Below are positions 25,267 through 33,180 of a stretch of DNA of 34,674 bases, piece by piece (the stretch's first letter is position 1; every line of letters starts with the position of its first letter). The notes beneath the pieces are model-generated. The model ran no database searches and had not been told where the DNA came from. It saw only the letters and a program-made list of their open reading frames with translations. The DNA is from Candidatus Moraniibacteriota bacterium (GTDB lineage: Bacteria; Patescibacteriota; Minisyncoccia; Moranbacterales; UBA9337), in assembly GCA_028695135.1 (NCBI GenBank), contig JAQVJM010000007.1, forward strand, positions 1 through 34,674. The letters run 5' to 3'. Position numbers and translations under genes: made by a program.

Positions 25267-25725
25267 ATGACGAAGATAGTCACAAAGGAAGGGCTACAAA
25301 AACTTCAGGAAGAGCTAGAGGACAGAAGAACAAGAATAAGGCAGGGTATCGCCAAAGATATCAAGGAAGCGAAAGAGCAGGGGGATCTGAGTGAGAACGC
25401 GGAATACAGCGAAGCCAAAAGACAACAAGCCGAAAACGAGGCAAGGATCGCCAAGCTGGAAATGACAATAAAAAACTCCCAAGTGTTTGAAAAGAACGGG
25501 GATTCCAACGGAAATGTGGAAATAGGATCGGATGTGGAGGTAAAATTTAACGGCAATAAAATCACTTTCCATATAGTGGGCGCCAGCGAAGCGGATCCCG
25601 CCAGCTTTAGGATTTCGAACGAATCTCCAATGGGCAAGGCTTTTATCGGAAAGAAGAAGGGGCAGATTGCCGAAGTGGAGACTCCCGGGGGAGTGGTTAA
25701 ATATAAGATTTTAAAGGTCTCTTAG
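25267..25725 (+). CDS. greA: Transcription elongation factor GreA (ATG 25267 preferred over TTG 25246)
   Basis: LQKLQEELEDRRTRIRQGIAKDIKEAKEQGDLSENAEYSEAKRQQAENEARI...SPMGKAFIGKKKGQIAEVETPGG. Confidence 0.95.
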   Translation: MTKIVTKEGLQKLQEELEDRRTRIRQGIAKDIKEAKEQGDLSENAEYSEAKRQQAENEARIAKLEMTIKNSQVFEKNGDSNGNVEIGSDVEVKFNGNKITFHIVGASEADPASFRISNESPMGKAFIGKKKGQIAEVETPGGVVKYKILKVS

Positions 25726-25751
25726 ATTTATCAATTTATAATTTTTTAAAG

Positions 25752-25779
25752 CTGTCCGCACAAAAGCGGGCGGTTTTTT
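25752..25779 (+). terminator. Rho-independent terminator after greA
   Basis: ctgtccgc-acaaaa-gcgggcgg followed by tttttt. Confidence 0.75.
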
Positions 25780-25846
25780 GTAATCTCTATGAATTACGAA
25801 TTTTACGAATGTACGAAATTATTCCTCCTTTTTATTTTTTAATAAG

Positions 25847-25875
25847 TTGACAGTTTGAAAAAAAAGTCTTAAAAT
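25847..25875 (+). promoter_or_regulatory. sigma70 promoter for clpB
   Basis: TTGACA - 17 nt - TAAAAT. Confidence 0.8.
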
Positions 25876-25879
25876 ATCA

Positions 25880-25906
25880 TTAGCACTCGTTAGAGTAGAG
25901 TGCTAA
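25880..25906 (+). promoter_or_regulatory. CIRCE element (HrcA operator)
   Basis: TTAGCACTC-gttagagta-GAGTGCTAA, perfect match to the CIRCE consensus with 9-nt spacer. Confidence 0.97.
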
Positions 25907-25976
25907 TATAAAAATTAATTCAAAAATCAAGGACAGCAATTTTTAACTTTGCACTTTGAATTTTGGACTTATAAAT

Positions 25977-28586
25977 ATGGACATAAATAAATTTACCGCA
26001 AAAAGCCAGGAGGCTATAAGGATCGCCCAAGACATAGCTGTCGGAAAAAACCAGCAACAGGTGGATACCTATCACTTATTAAGTGCATTGATCTCCCAGG
26101 AAGATTCGATTGTTTTTACCGTTCTCAAAAAAATTGAGATAAATCTGGATGATTTTAGAAAAGAAATTGAAGAAAAGATAGATCGTTTGCCTAGGATTGC
26201 AAGTCCGACAGAGGGGCAGATCTATATAACCCAGTCCGTCGGAATGGCTCTGGAGCAAGCGGAAAAAGAAATGGCAAAGATGGGCGACGAATTCGTTTCT
26301 ACCGAGCACATTTTTTTAGCTGTTTTAAATTCTCATGAATTAAAAGATATTTTTGAGAAGTATGACATAGGATATGACAATGTCTTAAAGATCCTTTCCG
26401 AAACCAGGGGGAGCCACAAGGTGGACAGTCCCGAGCCGGAAGGGAAATTCCAGGCTTTGGAAAAATATACAGTAAATCTCACAAAGTTGGCCAGGGAAGA
26501 AAAACTTGATCCGGTTATAGGTCGAGACGAGGAGATCAGGAGAGTTTCCCAGGTATTGAGCCGAAGGACGAAAAACAATCCGGTCCTGATAGGCGAGGCG
26601 GGAACAGGAAAAACTGCAATAGTGGAGGGGTTGGCGCAAAGGATAGTCTCGGGAGATATTCCGGAAAGCTTGAGGAACAAAGAAATCGTGAGCTTGGATC
26701 TAGGATCCCTTTTGGCCGGAGCGAAATTCAGGGGATCTTTTGAAGAGAGGCTCAAGGCAATATTGAAGGAGATAGAGGTTTCCGCCGACAAATACATTAT
26801 TTTCATAGACGAACTTCATACCCTGGTGGGAGCCGGAGCGGTTGAAGGCGCCCTGGACGCTTCCAATATGCTCAAACCCGCATTGGCCAGAGGAAAAATG
26901 AGGACGATCGGAGCAACCACTTTGAAGGAATATCAGAAATATATCGAAAAGGATGCGGCGCTGGAAAGAAGGTTCCAGCCGGTATATGTGAGCGAGCCTT
27001 CCGAGGAAGATGCTATCGCGATACTTAGGGGGATAAAGGAAAAATACGAACTCCATCATGGGATAAGAATTACTGATAACGCCATAGTTTCAGCGGTAAA
27101 GCTTTCTAATCGGTATATCTCCGACAGATTTTTGCCTGACAAGGCCGTTGATCTTATCGACGAGGCGGCTTCTTCTTTGCGCATCGAGATAGACTCACGT
27201 CCTACAGAAATTGACCAGTTGGAGAGAAAAATCAGAAGGCTGGAAATCGAAAAAAAAGCTCTTAAAAAAGAAAAAAATCATAAGGCCAAGGAAAAGATAT
27301 CTGAGATAGGAAGAGATCTGGCCGATCTGAAAGAAAAGTCAAAAAAGCTGACATTGCAATGGAAGTCGGAAAAAAATCTTATTTCCGCAATTCAAAAGCA
27401 CAAAGAAGACATCGATAAGCTAAGATCCGAAGCTGAAGTTGCCGAGAGAAAGGGGGAATTGGATAAGGTGGCGGAGATCCGTTATGGAAAAATACCGGAG
27501 CTGGAAAAATCGATAAAGAAAGAAGGCGAAAAACTCAATAAGCTTCAGGAAAAAGGAGCGGTTTTAAAAGAAGAAATTACCGAAGAGGATATCGCCCAAG
27601 TCGTTTCGCGCTGGACCGGGATTCCGGTTTCCAAAATGCTTCAGAGTGAAATTCAAAAACTTTCCAAATTGGAGGAATTTCTAGGAAAGAGAGTGGTTGG
27701 CCAGGAGGAAGCGATAAGATCCGTTTCTAATGCCATAAGAAGATCTAGGGCCGGAGTTTCCGAAGAGGGGCGCCCGATAGGATCTTTCATATTTCTCGGT
27801 CCTACCGGAGTAGGGAAGACCGAATTGGCCAAAGCTTTGACCGAATCTCTCTTCGACGATGAAAAAGCGCTGATCCGCTTAGATATGAGCGAATATATGG
27901 AAGCCCATTCCACATCCAAAATGATCGGGTCTCCTCCCGGATACGTGGGGTACGATGAAGGAGGACAGCTTACGGAAATAATCCGCCGCCGGCCTTATAG
28001 CGTGATCCTTTTTGACGAAATAGAAAAGGCCCATCCCCAGGTCTTTAATATCCTTCTCCAGATCTTGGATGATGGAAGGCTTACTGATGCCAAGGGCCGG
28101 GTGGTGAGCTTTAAAAATGCCGTCATCATAATGACTTCCAATGTCGGTTCGGAAATTATTTATAGTAGCAGTGAAGAAGTGGGATTTAAGAAAAAAAGCG
28201 GAAGAAAGATAATTGAAGAAGACATGCGCGAAAAAGTCATGGCGTCGCTCAGAGAAAGGTTCAAGCCCGAATTTCTGAACCGCTTGGATGATATAATAAT
28301 CTTCCATCCGATCAACAGAAAAATGCTTGAGAAGATAGTGGATCTGCAGTTAGAAGTTGCCAAAAAAAGATTGGGAAGAAAGGAAATCAAAGTTGAATTT
28401 TCCAAAGATGCTAAAAAATATCTTGCCAAAAAAGGTTATGATCCCGTTTACGGAGCCAGACCGCTCAAGCGCGTAATCCAAAATGAGATTCTTGATGAAA
28501 TGGCACTAAGGATCATTGAAGGAAAAATCAAAGAGGGCGATAAAGTCATAATAACTTTAAAAAACAATAGAATAAATATTGGATAA
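25977..28586 (+). CDS. clpB: ATP-dependent chaperone ClpB (ATG 25977 preferred)
   Basis: Clp N domain, [13 protein letters not shown] and [14 protein letters not shown] Walker A motifs, long coiled-coil middle domain, [16 protein letters not shown]. Confidence 0.95.
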   Translation: MDINKFTAKSQEAIRIAQDIAVGKNQQQVDTYHLLSALISQEDSIVFTVLKKIEINLDDFRKEIEEKIDRLPRIASPTEGQIYITQSVGMALEQAEKEMAKMGDEFVSTEHIFLAVLNSHELKDIFEKYDIGYDNVLKILSETRGSHKVDSPEPEGKFQALEKYTVNLTKLAREEKLDPVIGRDEEIRRVSQVLSRRTKNNPVLIGEAGTGKTAIVEGLAQRIVSGDIPESLRNKEIVSLDLGSLLAGAKFRGSFEERLKAILKEIEVSADKYIIFIDELHTLVGAGAVEGALDASNMLKPALARGKMRTIGATTLKEYQKYIEKDAALERRFQPVYVSEPSEEDAIAILRGIKEKYELHHGIRITDNAIVSAVKLSNRYISDRFLPDKAVDLIDEAASSLRIEIDSRPTEIDQLERKIRRLEIEKKALKKEKNHKAKEKISEIGRDLADLKEKSKKLTLQWKSEKNLISAIQKHKEDIDKLRSEAEVAERKGELDKVAEIRYGKIPELEKSIKKEGEKLNKLQEKGAVLKEEITEEDIAQVVSRWTGIPVSKMLQSEIQKLSKLEEFLGKRVVGQEEAIRSVSNAIRRSRAGVSEEGRPIGSFIFLGPTGVGKTELAKALTESLFDDEKALIRLDMSEYMEAHSTSKMIGSPPGYVGYDEGGQLTEIIRRRPYSVILFDEIEKAHPQVFNILLQILDDGRLTDAKGRVVSFKNAVIIMTSNVGSEIIYSSSEEVGFKKKSGRKIIEEDMREKVMASLRERFKPEFLNRLDDIIIFHPINRKMLEKIVDLQLEVAKKRLGRKEIKVEFSKDAKKYLAKKGYDPVYGARPLKRVIQNEILDEMALRIIEGKIKEGDKVIITLKNNRINIG

Positions 28587-28613
28587 AATCCGGATCGGTG
28601 CTAAAATACAAGC

Positions 28614-28739
28614 ATGAACACATTAAATGTATTTCTGGATAATTTTTTGAGAAAGACTCTTTGGATATGGCTTCCCTTTTATGCCTTATATCGCCTTACC
28701 AGGGAGATTTTGAAATTTTCCAATGGCGATAAAAAATAA
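28614..28739 (+). CDS. Small 41-aa membrane-associated protein overlapping the next ORF
   Basis: MNTLNVFLDNFLRKTLWIWLPFYALYRLTREILKFSNGDKK; overlaps the downstream start by 17 nt. Confidence 0.5.
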   Translation: MNTLNVFLDNFLRKTLWIWLPFYALYRLTREILKFSNGDKK

Positions 28740-29655
28740 TATCCATCTTTCAAGGATAGTTTATCTTTCAGTTTTTTGTTTCATTATCCTTTTTTCTTTT
28801 TCTGCCGCCGATAACGCCAGTGCGGCTTTGGTGCCATGCGGAAGGACGGCGGATGATCCGGCGACTGCCATCAATGAAACAAATCCTTGCCGGCTTTGCC
28901 ATCTGATAACCGGAATCCACGGAATAATAACCTGGGGAAGGAATATCCTCATAATTGTCGGCATCGCGGCCATAACCATCGGGGGAGTGATGTATATAGT
29001 TTCGGCCGGAAACGAAGAGACGATGGAGACGGCCAAAAATTTCATCAAGCAGTCTCTCTACGGCGTGGCGATAGTCCTGGGAGCCTGGCTCATCGTCAAT
29101 ACTACTATGTGGCTTCTGGCAACCAATGACGATCTGGGAATAGGTGTTGCCGGCTGGGATGAATTCAATTGCTATCCGGATGGCATTGTTCCGCCAACTC
29201 CAACTCCAGCTCCAGCCCCAACTCCAACTCCAACAACGCCTCCTCCCGCAGAACCCATAATGGGAACAGAGCAGGAAGTGAGAGATTTATTTGCTTCTGA
29301 AGGGATATCAATAAACAATCTTCCTTGCGAACCTGGCCAGACAGTGGGATGCACGGATGTGGGAGGGCTTTTGTCGAGTACCATAAATGGAGTGATAGCT
29401 CTCAATGACGCTTGTCCGGAATGCAATATTATTATAACAGGCGGATCAGAAGGCGGGCATGCGCCGGGAGACTATTCTCACGAGACCGGATACAAGGTCG
29501 ACCTCGGGCTTAATTCAACTCTGAATAATTATATAACCACCAATTATGATTTTATCGGAACGCGGAGCGACGGAGCGCGGATGTATGAGGATGACGGTGG
29601 CAATATTTACGCTTTAGAAAGCAATCATTGGGATGTCTGCTATCATTGCTTTTAG
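28723..29655 (+). CDS. VirB2/TrbC-like pilin domain fused through a Pro-rich linker to an M15/DD-peptidase-like domain
   Basis: ILIIVGIAAITIGGVMYIVSAGNEETMETAKNFIKQSLYGVAIVLGAWLIVNTTMWLL; PTPTPAPAPTPTPTTPPP linker; GGHAPGDYSHETGYKVDL...ESNHWDVCYHC. Confidence 0.75.
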   Translation: MAIKNNIHLSRIVYLSVFCFIILFSFSAADNASAALVPCGRTADDPATAINETNPCRLCHLITGIHGIITWGRNILIIVGIAAITIGGVMYIVSAGNEETMETAKNFIKQSLYGVAIVLGAWLIVNTTMWLLATNDDLGIGVAGWDEFNCYPDGIVPPTPTPAPAPTPTPTTPPPAEPIMGTEQEVRDLFASEGISINNLPCEPGQTVGCTDVGGLLSSTINGVIALNDACPECNIIITGGSEGGHAPGDYSHETGYKVDLGLNSTLNNYITTNYDFIGTRSDGARMYEDDGGNIYALESNHWDVCYHCF

Positions 29656-29674
29656 TATTTTTTGAATATTATAA

Positions 29675-30121
29675 ATGAAAAAAAATAAAGCGATTTTTTA
29701 TTTTATTTTTTATTATCTCCCCGTTTTTCTCTGGATGGGGCTGATTTTTTATTTTTCATCCCTTCAGGGCAATGGAATAAAATGGGAGCCCAACTTTTGG
29801 TTCTATGCGGAAAGGAAGGGCGCGCATATATTCGAATATTTCGTTTTGACTTTTTTGATCGCCAGAGCTTTTTTTGCCGGAGAAAAGATTGAAAGCACAA
29901 GGCCTGATCTTAAAGACAAAAATTTTTTAAAGATCATTCTTGCTGGCGCAGTTTCTCTTTTGTACGCTTTTTCGGACGAGATGCATCAGGCATTCGTTTT
30001 TGGAAGAGAAGGCAAGATTTCGGATATCGGAATAGATCTAGCAGGTATTTTAATTGCGATTTTTATAGTTATTAGATTCCGTAAAAATAAATTCTTTAAG
30101 ACTATTTTTTACGTAAAATGA
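29675..30121 (+). CDS. VanZ family protein
   Basis: PVFLWMGLIFYFSSLQG...ERKGAHIFEYFVLTFLIARAF...YAFSDEMHQAFVFGREGKISDIGIDLAG. Confidence 0.92.
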   Translation: MKKNKAIFYFIFYYLPVFLWMGLIFYFSSLQGNGIKWEPNFWFYAERKGAHIFEYFVLTFLIARAFFAGEKIESTRPDLKDKNFLKIILAGAVSLLYAFSDEMHQAFVFGREGKISDIGIDLAGILIAIFIVIRFRKNKFFKTIFYVK

Positions 30122-30451
30122 AGCATCTCTCATAATGAGCAGCAAAGGGGCATTCTTTTATTTTTTAGGTCTACGCACAGGTAAGGGGTTCGGTAAGACT
30201 TTTTTTGTTTTAAAATCAGATAAAGATAATCGGCTTAAAATTAAGAACTACAAGAAATTATCAAATAAATTATACGATTATGTTGCGGTCGCAATAAAAC
30301 CGTATAATTATAATTTTGTTTTTTTAAGAATTTATTTTTTGAATAATAAAATAAATTTGATCAAACTGGATAAAAATAAAATATTGAAACCATATTTGCG
30401 CGGTCGAACATGAGCGGTATATTATAGTTTTTAAAAAAATTTTAAAATTAA

Positions 30452-30477
30452 AAAACATCCGTCGAAACGGATGTTTT
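30452..30477 (-). terminator. Terminator for the infC-rpmI-rplT operon (bidirectional hairpin)
   Basis: aaaacatccgt-cgaa-acggatgtttt. Confidence 0.75.
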
Positions 30478-30518
30478 CAATAAGCCAAGAAGTTAAAACC
30501 TAAAAACTAAAAGCCGAT

Positions 30519-30866
30519 TTATTTCTTCACTTCTTCCATGAATTTCTCAAAAACTTTGGGATCATCTTTAGCCATTTGAGACAGGACTTTTCTGTCTAAT
30601 TCTATTTTTTTATCTTTCAAAATCTTGATGAATTTGCTGTAGCTCAGATCAAAATTTCTTACCGCGTTATTGAGTCTTAAAATCCAGAGGTTTCGCATGG
30701 TTCTTTTCTTGGCCCGGCGGTCGCGATAAGCGTATTTTCCAGCCTTAAGGACAGCTTCTTTAGCCGCTCTAAAATTGGACTTTCTTCTCCAGCGAAAACC
30801 CTTGGCTAATTTCAATAAATTTTTTCTTCTCTTGCTGGCGGCAACTCCGCGTTTTACTCTAGTCAT
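30519..30866 (-). CDS. rplT: 50S ribosomal protein L20
   Basis: MTRVKRGVAASKRRKNLLKLAKGFRWRRKSNFRAAKEAVLKAGKYAYRDRRAKKRTMRNLWILRLNNAVR. Confidence 0.97.
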   Translation of the reverse strand: MTRVKRGVAASKRRKNLLKLAKGFRWRRKSNFRAAKEAVLKAGKYAYRDRRAKKRTMRNLWILRLNNAVRNFDLSYSKFIKILKDKKIELDRKVLSQMAKDDPKVFEKFMEEVKK

Positions 30867-30952
30867 AAATTAGCTTCCTAGCTCCCTAGCTTCCTAGCTC
30901 CCTAGCTTTAAAATTATAAAAAAGCTATGAGCTATAAGCCAAAAGCTGATAT

Positions 30953-31144
30953 CTAGTTAATTGCTTTTAAAATATTAGCAGCTTCTTTTCCGACTATCTG
31001 TCTGTCTAGCCTCTTTTTTCTTTTGAATTTACCGGTCTGCTTGCTGTTAAAATGATTCTGCTTGGTATATCTTCTCATAACCTTTTTCTTTCCGGTTATC
31101 CTAATTTTTTTCATAAGAGACCTTTTACTTTTCATCTTTGGCAT
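30953..31144 (-). CDS. rpmI: 50S ribosomal protein L35
   Basis: MPKMKSKRSLMKKIRITGKKKVMRRYTKQNHFNSKQTGKFKRKKR; between infC and rplT. Confidence 0.92.
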   Translation of the reverse strand: MPKMKSKRSLMKKIRITGKKKVMRRYTKQNHFNSKQTGKFKRKKRLDRQIVGKEAANILKAIN

Positions 31145-31257
31145 AACTTAGAATTTAGAATTTGGAATTTAGAATCTTTGATTATCTATATACCAACTCC
31201 ATATTTAATTTCTTAAATTTATATAATTTTATTGGGTGGCGCCTAGGAGCGCGAATC

Positions 31258-31800
31258 CTATTCCGGAGCTATCAGCATAATAAATCCTCCGGGAAACCTT
31301 TTTACGTCATCTTCAATCCTGTAAGGAATATCAATTTTATTTACAAAATTTCTTATGCTTTTTACGGCCAGATCTTGATGCGCCTTTTCTCTTCCCCTGA
31401 GCCTCAGTTCCAATTTTACCTTGTGTCCCTTGGCCAAAAATTTTTCCGCCTGTTTCTTCTTGAATTCGATATCATGGCTGTCAGTTCTGATTCCCAGGCG
31501 TATTCCCTTAGTGTCGGTTTTTTTCTGTTTGGCTTTATTCAAACGGTCTTGTTTGGTTTGGCTATATTGGAATTTTCCATAATTGGTTATTTTGCAGACC
31601 GGAGGTCTCGAATTGGGAGAAACTTCCACCAGATCTAATCCTTTTTCTCTGGCTATTTCAAGAGCTTTAAGATTGCTCATTTCCCCAAGTTGTTTTCCGT
31701 TCTCATCCACTACAAAAACTCTGGGAATTCTTATATATTCATTTACCCTGTATCTGGGTCGTTGAGGCTTAATCGGTCTTTTATTGTAGCGTCTTCGCAT
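31258..31800 (-). CDS. infC: Translation initiation factor IF-3
   Basis: YRVNEYIRIPRVFVVDENGKQLGEMSNLKALEIAREKGLDLVEVSPNSRPPVCKITNYGKF...KGIRLGIRTDSHDIEFK. Confidence 0.97.
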   Translation of the reverse strand: MRRRYNKRPIKPQRPRYRVNEYIRIPRVFVVDENGKQLGEMSNLKALEIAREKGLDLVEVSPNSRPPVCKITNYGKFQYSQTKQDRLNKAKQKKTDTKGIRLGIRTDSHDIEFKKKQAEKFLAKGHKVKLELRLRGREKAHQDLAVKSIRNFVNKIDIPYRIEDDVKRFPGGFIMLIAPE

Positions 31801-31805
31801 TTTTT

Positions 31806-31903
31806 GGGTAATTAGTAACTGGTAATCAGTAACTAGTAATTGTTATTTATTTAGCAATCCGTTTTCACTAGTTACGAGTTACTAGTTACGGATTACTGAT
31901 TTG
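31806..31903. repeat. Inverted pair of gtaacta-type heptamer repeats between infC and ssrA
   Basis: attagtaactggtaatcagtaactagtaatt and cactagttacgagttactagttacggattactgat are approximately reverse complementary. Confidence 0.65.
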
Positions 31904-31913
31904 TGGAGCTGGC

Positions 31914-32318
31914 GGGATTTGAACCCACGTCCAGAATTGGCCTTAAAAACCTTTCTACAAGCTTAGTTTATTTTCATTCCATTGCAAAATGGAAATTTAA
32001 ATCGATAAATATAAAATAAACAAAAGTTTATCGATCGATTTCTCGATTAGCTTTGCGGACTATTCGAGAACGTCATAATCCGCTATCCCAGTGATTGGCA
32101 CCGAGGTTCGCTTACCGGGAGTAGGCGATTCGATGGCTGTCGCAATATTAGGCAACAGCTGTGGCAAAAGATGGTGCAAATGCGCGAGCAATTGCGTCTT
32201 TGGCCTTAGATACTAAGTTTGCACTTATGAATCTTGCAACTTAAGTTTTACGACTTTGACTTGCGCCGGTCGGCTTGCTTGGTTTTTAAAGTTCAAGCTG
32301 TCGAAACTAAACAGCCCC
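31914..32318 (-). ncRNA. ssrA: tmRNA (transfer-messenger RNA)
   Basis: Minus strand 5' GGGGCTGTTTAGTTTCGACAG and 3' GGACGTGGGTTCAAATCCCGCCAGCTCCA pair as acceptor; tag ORF on minus strand at 32222-32148 encoding ANLVSKAKDAIARAFAPSFATAVA*. Confidence 0.95.
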
Positions 32319-32355
32319 GCCCGCAATGCTTAAAAAGTATTGTAAGCGGGAATGT

Positions 32356-32802
32356 TTATCTTGATTTCATGGTTCTATTAAGCCTTATTTTTGATTCTCT
32401 ATCCTTGATATTTTCTCTCTTGTCGTACTTCTTTTTACCACGACCAACACCAAACTCTAGCTTTATGAGTCTTTTCTTAGTATAAACCCGAATCGGCACC
32501 ATTGTCAAGCCTTCAGAGCGGCTTTTTCCCAGTAATTTCTTGATTTCCGACTTATTTAGGAGCAATTTTCTTGATTTTGTGGGATCATAATTTTTTAATT
32601 CTCCGGCAAACTTGTATTTCGGTATAGTGGCGTTTGTGAGGTAAAATTCTCCATCTTTTATCGTGACAAAACTTCCTTTTAGGCTGATATGTCCGGTCTT
32701 TACCGATTTAACTTCCTGTCCGCTCAAGACTAAACCGGCCTCATATTTGTCTTTGAGGTCGTAATCAAACTTTGCTCGCTTGTTTACTGCTAGTGTTTTC
32801 AT
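32356..32802 (-). CDS. smpB: SsrA-binding protein SmpB (start at internal ATG, not the 32850 ORF start)
   Basis: MKTLAVNKRAKFDYDLKDKYEAGLVLSGQEVKSVKTGHISLKGSFVTI...REGL-like EGLTMVPIRVYTKKRLIKLEFGVGRGKKKYDKRE. Confidence 0.96.
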   Translation of the reverse strand: MKTLAVNKRAKFDYDLKDKYEAGLVLSGQEVKSVKTGHISLKGSFVTIKDGEFYLTNATIPKYKFAGELKNYDPTKSRKLLLNKSEIKKLLGKSRSEGLTMVPIRVYTKKRLIKLEFGVGRGKKKYDKRENIKDRESKIRLNRTMKSR

Positions 32803-32844
32803 ATAATAAAGTATAAGGTAGTAAGTAGTAAGTAGCAAGTAGTC

Positions 32845-32872
32845 TTGCATTTATGGGTATTTCTGGTAAAAT
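32845..32872 (+). promoter_or_regulatory. Promoter for T-box/ileS
   Basis: TTGCAT - 16 nt - TAAAAT with TGG upstream of the -10. Confidence 0.6.
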
Positions 32873-32879
32873 AAATTTA

Positions 32880-33162
32880 CAAATTCAAAACTCTTTGACG
32901 GTGGCAATCACTGCCGGATTCTCTTATGAGAAAGGGTGCGGGAAGAAATTTAATTACGTAATTAATTACATATTTAATTGCGTAATTCTAGAATAGAACT
33001 CGCCGGAAAGATGTTCGTAAACATCAAAAGGAAGGGTAGGAAGCAGTAGGTAGGAAGTATGAAGCACAGGCTTAATACTTAATACTTAATAATACTTTCT
33101 ACTGAATTAAGGTGGTACCACGCCGATTGCGTCCTTAAGCATTATATGTTTAAGGTTTTTTA
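32880..33162 (+). promoter_or_regulatory. T-box riboswitch leader of ileS
   Basis: T-box core aaggtggtaccacg at 33109-33122; ttaagg 33107-33112 and ttaagg 33150-33155 can alternatively pair with ccttaa 33133-33138 (antiterminator versus terminator), followed by a T run. Confidence 0.88.
33133..33162 (+). terminator. T-box-controlled intrinsic terminator
   Basis: ccttaagcattatatgtttaagg followed by tttttt. Confidence 0.8.
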
Positions 33163-33180
33163 TTTTTCAAATATAAAATT

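Noticed and set aside
29196-29240. ccaactccaactccagctccag repeat as a regulatory repeat
   Set aside because: It simply encodes the PTPTPAPAPTPTPT linker of the pilin-like fusion protein.
30135-30413. 92-aa ORF after VanZ
   Set aside because: Lys/Asn-rich in an AT-rich stretch. I considered a decayed homing-endonuclease-like fragment but cannot point to a motif.
31162-31638. Plus-strand ORF 158 aa opposite infC
   Set aside because: Antisense to infC, which is unambiguous.
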